Shown here: one piece after another, positions 1 to 9,484 of the stretch
How positions within the stretch are numbered: the first letter of the stretch is position 1
Layout: every line of letters begins with the position of its first letter
Assembly (NCBI RefSeq): GCF_000497045.1
Contig: NW_015961959.1
Location: forward strand, 992,001-1,056,000
DNA: 64,000 bases
Direction: 5' to 3'
Origin: Kalmanozyma brasiliensis GHG001
Taxonomy: Eukaryota; Basidiomycota; Ustilaginomycetes; Ustilaginales
Made by a program: the position numbers and the translations under genes
Notes under the pieces: generated by a model
The model's input: the letters and a program-made list of their open reading frames with translations, nothing else
Told to the model about the DNA's origin: nothing
Databases searched by the model: none

Positions 1-495
1 AGAGCATATCAAGTAGCTGTCATGAGGATGCGTCGACAGTCGAAGTGACTGCACAAAGTCCTAAAATTTAATCTCCTGGTTGCTGCCCTTCTGCTGTTCC
101 CTTCACGGGTGAAATTTAGTTGGAAAAAAAAAGTCTCTTCTCGAACCGGCTCATGTCGACTGTTCTTTCGCCGGTGCAACTCTCCTCTGGTTCGTACGCC
201 CTTCGCCACGCTAACTTCACAGAGTCCAGGTGACCTCCTCGACCGTCTTCCTATCTGGCTATCCTCAATCTCGCTCGCCCTCGCCCTCGCCCATTCCTAT
301 ATCACCCCGCTCTTCCCGTCTTCATACCCTTCTTCCGTCCCTTACCCACACGTCTCCCCTCCGCCCTTCCCTGCTGTCTGTGCAGTCCTTATTCTTCGCG
401 GTCCTGCCTTCCATCTTCGCTCGTTGACGAGTAAAAGCAGTGGCAATCCTTCGTCACCTTTCCCCTCCGCCCTCGGCATACACTCGCTCGTCATC
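1..495. other. Upstream region and 5' leader of the nucleoside transporter gene
   Basis: No gene is supported here. From about 230 to 480 the plus strand is strongly pyrimidine-rich with CTCGCC-type short repeats, typical of a fungal core promoter or 5' untranslated leader. The reading frame is open upstream of the ATG at 496, but it holds no in-frame ATG and gives low-complexity sequence, so I treat it as leader. Confidence 0.6.
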
Positions 496-2277
496 ATGTC
501 GGCTACCCAGACTCCTCAGCTCTCTAAGGACGCTCCCATCGAGGAGCACGCTGCTACCAGCAGCGGCTCCCACCACGATGCTCACGACGACAAGATCGCC
601 TACTCTTCGTCGGATCGCGACATCGAGAGCAGCGGTCGCCCTCCCATCGAGGCCATCGAGCCCCACCCTCAGGGCGAGCCTGGCCGTGCCAGCAAGCTTT
701 GGCACTCGATTCGCACCCACAAGGCTACCCGCATCATCTTCGACATGGCTCTCATCTGCCTCATCCTCGGCTGGTGGTTGCCCGGCATCATTCGTGAGGA
801 GACTCGCCACCGATGGGTCATCACCACCATCTGGTCCTGGTTCTTCATCCTCCTCATCCTCTTCCACAACGACCGATACATCCCCAAGAAGCCCTTTGCC
901 GACGCCATCGAGGTTGTCTGGTCCAACGGTGTCTCCAAGCCCTGGAGCATGATCCCTCACTACGGTCAGATCGGTCTTGGCTGGCTCGCTCTCCTCGCTC
1001 TCTACTTTGGCAGTGCTTTCGGCGTCAAGGAGATCCCCGAGTCGCGATACGCCGACCGTGCTCGCTCGCTCTTCGGCCTCTTCCTGATCAACTGCTTCTT
1101 CTACGTCATCTCGACCCGTCGCACCGCCATCAAGCTCCAGCCCGTCATGACCGGTCTCGGTCTTCAGATGATCATCGGTCTCCTCGTCTTCAAGACGGGT
1201 GCCTTCTTCAGCGTTGCTAGGTGGCTCGCTTTCGCCGCCGCCGACTTGCTCGCTCAGGGTCAGCTCGGTGGTGCTGCCTTCTTCTGGGGCAACCTCGCCG
1301 GCCAGCACTACTTCTTCATCGACACGCTCTCCTCGATCATCTTCTTCGTTGCCCTCGTCGTCCTGCTTTCGTACCTCGGTGTCATGTCCTGGGCCATTCG
1401 CAAGTTCGCCTGGCTCTTCTTCAAGCTCATGGGCATCTCGGGTGCCGAGGCCGTTGTCGCCGCTGCTTCGCCCTTCATCGGTCAGGGTGAGAACGCCGTG
1501 CTGGTGCAGAGCTTCCTCGACCTCATGACCAACGCCGAGATCTTCCAGGTGCTCACCTCGGGTTTCGCCACCATCGCTGGTTCCGTCTTCCTCGCCTACG
1601 TCCAGATGGGTGTTTCGCCCACCCACCTCATCACCGCCGCCGTCATGTCGATCCCCGCCTCGATCGCTGCCTCCAAGATGGTCGTTCCCGAGACCGAGAC
1701 GCCCGTCACTGCCGGCTCGGTCAACATTCAGCTCAACGAGAAGTCGGACGCTGTTGACCCGCTCCACGCCTTCTCCAACGGTGCTTGGCTCGGTGTCCGC
1801 GTTGCCGCGCTCATCTTTTGCAACGTGCTCTGCATCGTTTCGCTCCTCTACGCCGTCAACGGTGTCCTGACCTACATCGGCAACTTCTGGACCATCAACA
1901 AGCTCACGCTTACCCTCATCCTCGGTTACATCCTCTACCCCTTCGTCTGGTGCATGGGTGTTCCCAAGGCCGAGCTTCTGCGCGTCAGCCAGCTTTTGGC
2001 CACCAAGATTGTCGCCAACGAGTTTGTGGCTTACATGGCGCTCGCCGACATCAAGGCGAGTGCCGACCCGCTTTCGGCCCGATCCGTGCTCATTTCCAAC
2101 TTCATGCTCGCCGGGTTCGGCAACATTGGTTCGCTTGGTATCAACATTGGTGTGCTCAGCGGTCTTGCCCCCAGCCGTGGTGGTGCCATTGCCCGCCTGG
2201 CCCCTCTGTCGCTGCTCACCGGTATCCTCGTCACCTGCTCCTCGGCTTGCATCGCCGGTGTCCTCGGTACCTCTTAA
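496..2277 (+). CDS. Concentrative nucleoside transporter (CNT/NupC family)
   Basis: Predicted 593-aa plasma-membrane symporter that imports nucleosides using an ion gradient (family knowledge). About the first 75 residues are hydrophilic, Ser/Asp/Glu-rich and probably cytosolic. The rest is a series of hydrophobic helices. The CNT hallmarks are clear: a GQGENAVLVQ block in the central gate region, followed by the conserved stretch around TNAEIFQVLTSGFATIAGS and then a second conserved half ending in GFGNIGSLGI. The ATG at 496 follows CATC and is the first in-frame ATG; the family N-terminus fits. There is no intron. The neighbour downstream (DPM2) is convergent, so no co-transcription is suggested. 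Family assignment is firm; substrate range (purine or pyrimidine) cannot be read from the sequence. Confidence 0.93.
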   Translation: MSATQTPQLSKDAPIEEHAATSSGSHHDAHDDKIAYSSSDRDIESSGRPPIEAIEPHPQGEPGRASKLWHSIRTHKATRIIFDMALICLILGWWLPGIIREETRHRWVITTIWSWFFILLILFHNDRYIPKKPFADAIEVVWSNGVSKPWSMIPHYGQIGLGWLALLALYFGSAFGVKEIPESRYADRARSLFGLFLINCFFYVISTRRTAIKLQPVMTGLGLQMIIGLLVFKTGAFFSVARWLAFAAADLLAQGQLGGAAFFWGNLAGQHYFFIDTLSSIIFFVALVVLLSYLGVMSWAIRKFAWLFFKLMGISGAEAVVAAASPFIGQGENAVLVQSFLDLMTNAEIFQVLTSGFATIAGSVFLAYVQMGVSPTHLITAAVMSIPASIAASKMVVPETETPVTAGSVNIQLNEKSDAVDPLHAFSNGAWLGVRVAALIFCNVLCIVSLLYAVNGVLTYIGNFWTINKLTLTLILGYILYPFVWCMGVPKAELLRVSQLLATKIVANEFVAYMALADIKASADPLSARSVLISNFMLAGFGNIGSLGINIGVLSGLAPSRGGAIARLAPLSLLTGILVTCSSACIAGVLGTS

Positions 2278-2882
2278 ATACCCCTCTCAAAAGCGGCGGT
2301 TAGCGCGATTCGCTTTCGCCTCTCAACGTGTCCGTGTGACGCCTTTTTGTACTTCTACTTCTTCCACGACTTGCTCTGTATTCGGATCTATGGGTCTTTC
2401 GAATGGTAAACGGCTTATGACTATGCTTTAAGCGTGCGTTGTGTGAGAGGATGAGATTTGTACCGTCTTCGTTGAGAGCCTCGCTTGGGGGGAAGGTCGG
2501 AGAGAATGTCCGCGCCGCACGAGAGCAACGATGCTGTCTTACGTGACTGACCCTCCGCGAGTCCAACGCGCGACAGCCTGATCCATGCGATACTGCTGTC
2601 TTCTTAAGACGTTGTGAGCTTGCAAAAAGGGCGTGAGCGCGTCAGGCTCTCGCCGGTCCGTCTTACGACCGTGCGTCTTATGGAGTCGTTGTGATCTTGG
2701 CGGATGGGATTGAGGGACGCTGGTGGGCTTGGGGAGGCCGGGCTAGTCGGAGTGCATCGTGCTACCATCCAGCGTGCTGGTCGCGATCTTGCGGACCGGT
2801 TGGGATGGCAGCACCTCGAATGCAGCAGCACGTAAACAGATCGCTGTGACTAGTGTCAATTCAGCCAGTCATGGCAGCTGGC
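2278..2882. other. Intergenic space between convergent genes
   Basis: About 600 bp between the stops of the nucleoside transporter and DPM2. It should hold the two 3' untranslated regions. I see no coding, RNA or repeat signal. Confidence 0.5.
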
Positions 2883-3336
2883 TCATCTGGCCCTCGCTTC
2901 CTGCCTGCGCAGCATCGCCTGTGCGTCTTGCCGCAGAAGCATCGCCGCGTAGATGCCTACCGTGCCAAGCCCGGCAAGTAGCACAAGCGAGGGCAGGGTG
3001 ATCGCCCATCGTCGATCGGGTACGTATGTGTGGATGGGCGAGTCGGATGGCAGGAACGGCTGTATGCACCCGAGAGAAAGAGTCAGTGGAGGTCGAATCG
3101 GAGGGATGTGTGGCTGGTGAGGAGCAGGACCTACAAGAACGAGCGCCCACAGCGTATAGCTGCCGAACAGCGCTAGTGATACGAGCAGGATGAGAGCGCC
3201 AAAGAGTCGGTTCGAGGTGCCCTGCAGCGCACAACGTGGGAATGGAGATGGTTAAGATGGCGAGCGAGTGCAGAATCGGAAGAGGAAGGGTCCTTACCTG
3301 AACGTGCACTTGGGAATATTTGTCCACGCGCGGCAT
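2883..3336 (-). CDS. DPM2: DPM2-like subunit of dolichol-phosphate mannose synthase (spliced)
   Basis: Three exons on the minus strand: 3336-3298, 3221-3135 and 3059-2883, giving 100 aa. Both introns (76 and 75 nt) have GT and AG ends: GTAAGG with CTGCAG, and GTAGGT with ATACAG. The product has two hydrophobic helices separated by a short polar loop, as in DPM2, a small ER membrane protein that stabilises and stimulates the dolichol-phosphate mannose synthase catalytic subunit for N-glycan, O-mannose and GPI synthesis. The helix-1 exit ALVLPFLPSDSPIH aligns with the family signature ILLPF...IH. It keeps the usual length apart from about 13 extra N-terminal residues. The start ATG at 3336 is the least certain part; a further upstream exon is possible. 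No unspliced frame shows this gene. Confidence 0.82.
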
Positions 3337-3614
3337 CGAGAGTATGTCAGAATCGCCGTCGAGGCGATGCAAAGGTCACCGACTCATGTCTTGCACTCCA
3401 AACGAGAGAGACGATGATGGTCAGGAAGGGTATGGCGAGGGTGCCAAGGATTGGACCCTGATCTGCGCCGTGTTCGGAAATCGGCATATCTTCCAACCGA
3501 CAGCTCGGAACCAACACGTTCTTCCTAGCAACCTACTTCCTCCCCTTCCCAACCCAACACCTTCGAAAGCCTGGCTCAGACGTCGTCCTTTCTGCAGCAT
3601 CGAGACTCGGCACA

Positions 3615-4991
3615 ATGCCACCTCTCCCACTCAATGGCAGCTCTTACCCACCTTCCTCTTCAGGCTACGCCCCGCTTGATCGGGAGGACGAGCTGGAGCC
3701 CTCTTTCCCCTGCTCATCCGTCACACGCCGAACATTCACCCACTCGCCCTACCGCTCGCGCGCCAACGACCCGACCGACCTATTGCAAACGTTCCTCTCC
3801 GACACGCGACCGCATGCCGAACACGCGAAAGCCCTTTCTCTGCGAATCACCCTCGGGCGGAGCGGAAAACGGATCGAGCTGCCATTGCCGAAGTTGACGG
3901 TGCAGGATGCGCTCCCGTTCGCAGTGGCGGATGACGTACCGTGTCTGCGCGGGCTACCGAGTGCGGGTACGAGAGGATGGGGTGATGCTGTGCGGGGACT
4001 GATTGGTGAGCTCACCGGCTCAACCCCTAGGCACGCCAGGGAAGGGGCCTTGCAGGTGTGGAACGCCTCGCAAAAGCGCCCGCTCTACGCAACATCAGAA
4101 GAAGTCGACCGTTCTCATACTCGGTTTGCAACGGGAACGATCCCCCCGTGGACGTCGGTGAATGACGACTTCCTCCCCGCACCACCCACCGTCCCCGCGC
4201 CTACCGAAGAGCAACAGGGGCAAGACGACGTAGATAAGCTCTTCGACGCTTCCAGTGGGATGGGCGACTTCGACCTCGCCTCGGTATTCGCCAAGACTCG
4301 ACAGCGCAAAACATCATGGCTTGTGTCGGGAGGGCTGCAGGAGGCGATGGAGTGCTTTGCGGACGATCGACATTTTTCCAAGCGACTGAGGTGTCGGGAG
4401 GCCGTGTGGGGGTGGGATTTGGTGAAGCTCCGGAGGAGTGTGAGGGAGATCGCACGCGACGGAGGGAAGGGTAAGGGGAGACAGCAGGATTCGGAGGAGG
4501 AGGAGTTGGAGGTCGAGGTGGTTGGATTAGAGGATGGGCCGGTGTATCATGTCGTCTGGGCACCCATTCCATACCTTGCGACGAGATGGCGAGGAATGTT
4601 CGAGACGAGAGGCGCGCTCATCGCCATCGTCATCACCAGCACCCTCTTCGTGGGAAGCATACTGCTGGGCATGATTAGCAACACGCTCTTCCTCATCGTC
4701 ACGCTGCTATCCCTGCTGACGTGGGGTATGCTCATGCGGTTGGTACGAACACAGCATCGGTGCGTCTACGACACGATCGGTACCGCGTGGTGTCTCAGTC
4801 CGAGGTGGATCAAGCTCGTCCACGTCGACCCCTCGTGGGAGCACGCTGCGGTGATGGACAGTCTCGGCGAGAGCGCCGCCCAGGCGAAGATCGCCAGCCG
4901 GGACGACGGGTGGTATATTGAACGAGGCGTCGATCAGGATGACTGGCTGACCTCACATCGAGACCGCTTAGTGCACTGGTGTACAACGTGA
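3615..4991 (+). CDS. Orphan membrane protein with two C-terminal transmembrane segments
   Basis: A 458-aa open frame starting at an ATG in good context (cacaATGcca). I do not recognise a family. Residues 1-60 are Pro/Ser-rich. Residues 70-270 look folded, with several Trp and charged segments. Residues 283-302 form a Lys/Gly then acidic linker. Two hydrophobic segments lie at about 333-353 and 355-376 and probably form a hairpin. The 80-residue tail contains several Trp and Cys. There is no signal peptide. The arrangement suggests a tail-region hairpin anchoring a large cytosolic domain to an inner membrane, but that is inference. It converges on IMP2, with only 4 bp between the two stops. 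Codon use matches its neighbours, so the gene is likely real. Confidence 0.75.
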   Translation: MPPLPLNGSSYPPSSSGYAPLDREDELEPSFPCSSVTRRTFTHSPYRSRANDPTDLLQTFLSDTRPHAEHAKALSLRITLGRSGKRIELPLPKLTVQDALPFAVADDVPCLRGLPSAGTRGWGDAVRGLIGELTGSTPRHAREGALQVWNASQKRPLYATSEEVDRSHTRFATGTIPPWTSVNDDFLPAPPTVPAPTEEQQGQDDVDKLFDASSGMGDFDLASVFAKTRQRKTSWLVSGGLQEAMECFADDRHFSKRLRCREAVWGWDLVKLRRSVREIARDGGKGKGRQQDSEEEELEVEVVGLEDGPVYHVVWAPIPYLATRWRGMFETRGALIAIVITSTLFVGSILLGMISNTLFLIVTLLSLLTWGMLMRLVRTQHRCVYDTIGTAWCLSPRWIKLVHVDPSWEHAAVMDSLGESAAQAKIASRDDGWYIERGVDQDDWLTSHRDRLVHWCTT

Positions 4992-4995
4992 AAAG

Positions 4996-6027
4996 TCAAT
5001 CAGCATCGTCCCCCAACCGTCCTCCTCTGCTCGACTGATTCCATGCGTGCTTTCTCCTCCTCCCGTCCTCCCCCTCCTCTTTGGGATCCGTTCCTTCGTC
5101 TTGGGCGTGAGGATCGTCCCAATCGACGTACGGGCTGATGACCGAGTCCTGCGGATGTGCCTTCCTCCCCCTCCCCTGCTTGTCCATCAGCGTCATCTCG
5201 TCCAACACTCTGGCCAGACTCGGGTTGACCTGCGTCATGCGATCGTTGCTCGATTGTGGGTACTTCCCATTCGCCTCGCCCCGAGGCTCTGGTCTCGGTG
5301 CGGGTCGACCCCATCGCTCGGGCGGCCAAACCACCGCCTCGATGCGACTGGTGATCAACCCCATGGGTACGGGACCGAACTCGCGGCTGTCGCGACTCTT
5401 GTTCCTCCATCCCGCCGGTGCACTTTCACCGTTGGCCACGCGCTCGAGAGATCCGGGGAGGATATCTACCGCTGCATCCCCCTCAACCCACACATGACCG
5501 GGTGGCACCTGGATCCTCCTCCACCGTCCCCCTGGCACCCACACCCTCACACTATCCCCGGGGAGCGCAATCACCCGTTTCGTCAAAAGCAGACGCGGGT
5601 CGAGCGGCGAGATGAGCGTCACAATGTCTCCCACGGCCAGCTCGGCGTGCTTGTACGTGACGGTGCGGTTGAGGAGCACGAGGTCGGAGCGGTTGGACTG
5701 GGGGGCAGGGTTGAAGGTGGGTGACATGGAGCTACCGGTGACGTTGCCGAGGCTGTAGAGGTGGGAGGTGATGAAGAGGGCGACGGGGAGCCAGCCGAGG
5801 GTGAAGAGGGCGCGGCGGACGGGACGTGGGCGAGGCGGTGGTGGATCGGGAAGTGTCAGGCGCGGTCGAGGCGTGGAGGTTGAGGAAGAGGCATGGTGGG
5901 AGGTCGAAGAAGAAGCATCGGTGCTGGAAGAGGCGGCGGTCGAGCTGCTGCTGGAGGAGAAGCGACAGACGATCCGACGAGAGGCAGGCGCAAATGCCGC
6001 GCGAGACGTCGCTATCGACCTCAGCAT
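4996..6027 (-). CDS. IMP2: Mitochondrial inner membrane protease subunit 2 (S26 signal peptidase)
   Basis: 343 aa from the ATG at 6027. The N-terminus (MLRSIATSRAAFAPASRR) is an Arg/Ser/Ala-rich mitochondrial presequence, followed by a Ser/Thr-rich spacer and one transmembrane helix near residues 73-92. The S26 Ser-Lys dyad is present: Ser100 in TGSSMSPTFNP and Lys150 in LLTKRVIALPGD. The PPGHVWVEGD block is the family box that follows. IMP2 is one catalytic subunit of the protease that removes sorting signals from intermembrane-space proteins. The fungal enzyme is usually about 170-190 aa; here an extra hydrophilic tail of about 110 residues follows the catalytic core. Upstream in-frame codons to 6078 use no ATG. 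Confidence 0.9.
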   Translation of the reverse strand: MLRSIATSRAAFAPASRRIVCRFSSSSSSTAASSSTDASSSTSHHASSSTSTPRPRLTLPDPPPPRPRPVRRALFTLGWLPVALFITSHLYSLGNVTGSSMSPTFNPAPQSNRSDLVLLNRTVTYKHAELAVGDIVTLISPLDPRLLLTKRVIALPGDSVRVWVPGGRWRRIQVPPGHVWVEGDAAVDILPGSLERVANGESAPAGWRNKSRDSREFGPVPMGLITSRIEAVVWPPERWGRPAPRPEPRGEANGKYPQSSNDRMTQVNPSLARVLDEMTLMDKQGRGRKAHPQDSVISPYVDWDDPHAQDEGTDPKEEGEDGRRRKHAWNQSSRGGRLGDDAD

Positions 6028-6344
6028 CGTGCGACCCCAGTTCAATGGTGGTGATGGTGGTTGTGGTGTTAAGGACAAGAAGAAAGTTGAACGGGAAACA
6101 CGTAACCGAGATGGCTGCGCTCAAAATTCGCCGAACAAAATGCCAGCTTCGAGGGTGGAGGCAGACTTTCCAGTAGCATACAAGACTATTTCAAGCTGCC
6201 ATGAACCCTCACAATTACAGACATGATTGTGTCACTGAGTCCGGTATCACGGTCCTACAGCCTCTCTCTGACAGAAACGAGAACGTCACAGACGGCATGG
6301 GTGAGACTGGCTCAAAGTCTTGCATTCCTCTATCCAACGCATCC
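6028..6344. other. Promoter of IMP2 and 3' flank of the bZIP gene
   Basis: About 320 bp between two minus-strand genes. It includes GGTGGT-type short repeats just above the IMP2 start. No gene seen. Confidence 0.5.
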
Positions 6345-8579
6345 TCAACCGAGTTTCTTGATCTTGGCTTGTGCAAACAGCTGAAACTGTTGATGCTCCT
6401 TCCACACGTCGTCCATGCTCACCTCCCGTTCTCCACGCTCCTTGCGCTGTGCATTCATGCTCGCCAACAGCGTCGCATCGGCCAGCTGCGGATACCTCAC
6501 AAAGAAGGGCAACGTGAGCACCCAGGTCCTCTCGGAACTGACGTCTCCGTCACCCATGCAGACGAACCGGGCCACGTCGATGGCGAAGCTGTGCAGCTCG
6601 ACATCAGGCATGTTAATGAGCTTGTCGCGGATGGCGGACCACGGGAATGAATCGATCGTGTGATCGTGCGGCGTCGACTGCTGCAGCGGCGTCGGCTTGA
6701 GCAGTGGCGGCAGGCTGTAGCTGGGATTGAGGCGGTGGTTCCAGATGTGATACGAAAACTGCTGGAAGCTGTTGGCTTTGCGTTCGGTGTCGTAGGCCAC
6801 TTTGGGCGTGGACCCGCTGCTGCTGCGCGTGTCGCTCATATCCCCCTCGTCCCAGTCGTTGGGCAGGCGCACAAAGGCGAGCTTGACGTGCGGATTGGTG
6901 GCTTCTTCGTGCTCGATGAACCGCAGATCCTCTTCGTCCAACTGGTAGTCGTTGGGCAGATTGAGAAAGTGCGAGGCACCGCGCTTGACCCAGACACGGT
7001 TGACCTGGGCCATGACGCGCGCGAACCGTCGACGTATCGTACGCAAATGCTCGGGTGGACCGCGGATGGTGCTGGGCAGCAGAAGGGTCGGCACACCGCC
7101 TGTGGCTCTGCAGGGCGGCACTACGGTGGCACAAGGTGGAATAGTGGACGAGGAGGCGGAGGAGGAGGAGTCCATGGCAGTGGGTCCTGTCGTGGTTGTG
7201 CCATAATTCGGAGTCGCAGGTCCGAAACCGAGAAGATTCGCGTAGGTGTTTGGATCCGACATGCCACCCAACCCGCCACCGAACGAGCTTGCACCATTTG
7301 GCGGGAAGTAGTTCGGATTCATGGCGGCTTCTTCCGGAAAGAGGGAAGCAAAGGTGGACAGATCCGGGTTGCCCCCTCCGAGCAGCGTCTGAGCGAAAAG
7401 CGAGTCGACGTCGTTGCGGTACTGGCGGGGCATCTCCAGCTGAGACGGCTGCCAGAATTGATTCGGCAGCGCGTACTGCATCGGTGGTTGCTGCTGCTGC
7501 TGTTGCTGCTGCTGTTGCTGTTGGGGCGGCTGCCAAATCTGCTGCATGTCCTTGGGACCCATGTTGGAGGGCGAAGAGACCGATGTCTGGCCAGCTGCTG
7601 TCGGGTTGGGTCGAGCTGACGTCGAGGGGCTGCTTTGGTTGGAAGGAGTCGAAGTCGTATGGCGGGTCGGAGCCGTGCTCGAGGTGGTCGTATCGTCTGT
7701 CTTGCGTTTTCGCTTTGCCTCTTTGCTGCCCGTGTTATCGGCGGTCCTCTTCTTCTTATCACTGCTCGCAGCGTCCGGCGTTGAGCTGCAATTATCCGCT
7801 TTATTGTTCGCCTCGCGGTAGTAATTGAGGAGCTTGCTCTCGGGCAAACCGTCGGCTGGGATGTTGCTCTCCTTGCGAATCTCTTTGAGCGCCTCGCACT
7901 CTCCCGCTCCTGGCCAGTTGGCCCAGGCCTCGGACATGACCTTTTCGCTGGACGAGTTCATGGTCGAGTCGAGCATCTCTCTTGTCATGCCGGCCTCGAC
8001 GAGACATCCGCCGATGCTTCGCTCGCCGATGAAGCGCGAAAGACTGCCGACGATGCCGCGGAGCGTGTTGTTCTCGGCGAGCAAATGACGCAGCGCAAAG
8101 CGCAGTCGGTTGACTTGCGTGTCGTGGTCCGAGGAGAGAAGCTCGACCCTGGCCTCGAGAGCGCGAATGTATTGCTGCTTGCGTTGTCGGAACTCACGCT
8201 GTGCGGCTCTGTTCTGTTCCTTTCGATGCTGAGCCGCGGTGATGGCCTTGCCCTTTTCCGTGGACGCCGGACCCGCCGCCGCTTTCTTCTTGCCCTTGCC
8301 AGCCTTGCCATTGGCTTTCTTTTTAGCGGCGGCAGCAGGGACAGGCGAGTCGCCATCTCCATCGTCGTCGTCCTCCTCATCCTCATCGTCGTCGTCATCC
8401 GTGTTGAAGTGGGCGGAGGTCATGCTCTGTGCGAGATGGGAGGTGGGCATGCTTTGCTCCAAGCGCGGTTGTGGACCTAGCGACATTGCGGTCTGGAAGC
8501 CGCTCGAGATGGCGGTGGGAGAAGCATCGGTCCATCGATCCATAGGCGAGCCGGTCGGGCCGCGATGAGCAGGAGGCAT
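6345..8579 (-). CDS. Yap-type bZIP transcription factor with polyglutamine tract
   Basis: 744 aa, probably nuclear. An acidic Asp/Glu run (residues 61-77) and a Lys/Ala-rich stretch precede the basic region at about 117-137, which reads QNRAAQREFRQRK. This is the fungal Yap/AP-1 form (NxxAQxxFR) rather than the Gcn4 form. A leucine zipper follows to about residue 172. The middle is low-complexity Ser/Thr/Pro with a run of about 12 Gln. The last 220 residues look folded, with motifs such as NDYQLDEEDLRFIEHEE and TWVLTLPFFVRYPQL. I see no Cys-rich redox domains like those of Yap1, so an oxidative-stress role is not indicated. The ATG at 8579 opens the frame. Targets are unknown. Confidence 0.88.
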   Translation of the reverse strand: MPPAHRGPTGSPMDRWTDASPTAISSGFQTAMSLGPQPRLEQSMPTSHLAQSMTSAHFNTDDDDDEDEEDDDDGDGDSPVPAAAAKKKANGKAGKGKKKAAAGPASTEKGKAITAAQHRKEQNRAAQREFRQRKQQYIRALEARVELLSSDHDTQVNRLRFALRHLLAENNTLRGIVGSLSRFIGERSIGGCLVEAGMTREMLDSTMNSSSEKVMSEAWANWPGAGECEALKEIRKESNIPADGLPESKLLNYYREANNKADNCSSTPDAASSDKKKRTADNTGSKEAKRKRKTDDTTTSSTAPTRHTTSTPSNQSSPSTSARPNPTAAGQTSVSSPSNMGPKDMQQIWQPPQQQQQQQQQQQQPPMQYALPNQFWQPSQLEMPRQYRNDVDSLFAQTLLGGGNPDLSTFASLFPEEAAMNPNYFPPNGASSFGGGLGGMSDPNTYANLLGFGPATPNYGTTTTGPTAMDSSSSASSSTIPPCATVVPPCRATGGVPTLLLPSTIRGPPEHLRTIRRRFARVMAQVNRVWVKRGASHFLNLPNDYQLDEEDLRFIEHEEATNPHVKLAFVRLPNDWDEGDMSDTRSSSGSTPKVAYDTERKANSFQQFSYHIWNHRLNPSYSLPPLLKPTPLQQSTPHDHTIDSFPWSAIRDKLINMPDVELHSFAIDVARFVCMGDGDVSSERTWVLTLPFFVRYPQLADATLLASMNAQRKERGEREVSMDDVWKEHQQFQLFAQAKIKKLG
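7488..7524 (-). repeat. CAG/CAA trinucleotide repeat coding polyglutamine
   Basis: On the minus strand a run of about 12 CAG and CAA codons lies inside the bZIP gene. Mixed CAA interruptions should make it more stable than a pure CAG run, but length variation between strains is plausible. Confidence 0.9.
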
Positions 8580-9484
8580 GGCTGCACAAGAATGAATTGC
8601 GGTGGTCGATCCGCAGCTTTACAGGAGCGATGTCATGCTCGAGTGGTCAGCTGGGGAGAATGATGAGACGACGAGAGGCTATGAGTTCATCTGCGCTGCC
8701 GAGATGGTGGGGACTCGAGCTTCGGCTATTTGGAGCAAAGCGGTGGGTTGGAGGTAGGAGGCAAAGGAACAAGTCGGCACGCGCTTGGTTAGCGCCCTCA
8801 GCGCCGGTTCAGTCTAAAATTTCGCTCGCCGCTGAGACTGCGACTGACTGTGTTTTTGCTCGGGTGGAAATCTTTCCCTTCCGCCTTTCTGGTTCGCTTT
8901 TTCTTCGGCCTACGGCTCAGTTCAACAGCCGATACCCGACTCGCAGGCAGGCAGGCAGATTGTGGACATGGAATCGGATCTGACCGGGATCTACCGGAAT
9001 CCACTGCGGCGAGGGTTGTCCTTATCGGTCTCGAGACTGGCAACAGCTTGCTCGACTACCATCTCCATCTCTGCATTCGGTGGGCTGACAATGGCGATCG
9101 AGCTACCATTGTTTGGGATTCACATCTGAGGTGATTTTTGGCATATTGTTATATCTTCGTTTCATTCGGTCTTTGCGCCCGAAAAATGATTTTTGTACGT
9201 CAGAGTGCAGCCTGAATTGGAGCGGAGGCTCAAAGCTCGAGTCGAGGCTCAAAGAGGGATCGTGGCACAGGCCAAGCTGAATCGCCATCGCTGCTGCTGA
9301 ACCCCGCTCTTCGCTTGGAAATTGGACCCCGTCCTTGCTGCGATTGCCCCTCATCGAGCCTGTCTGCCACGTTGTCCCTGTCGCCCTACGCATTGCATCC
9401 GCCCACCGTCCGCTCTTCTGTACCACAATCATCTACTTCATCCATCCACGGTCGCCCCTCGAGATCGATTCGTAGGTTTGCATC
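8580..9484. other. Divergent promoter region between bZIP and LSB5
   Basis: About 900 bp shared by two divergently transcribed genes. It contains a (GCAG)-rich patch near 8945 and pyrimidine-rich sequence before the LSB5 start. Short open frames here have no convincing composition. No gene seen. Confidence 0.5.

Noticed and set aside
454..1767. 437-aa open frame opposite the nucleoside transporter
   Set aside because: Same antisense effect; Glu/Asp/Gly-rich, no family, and the transporter on the other strand is certain.
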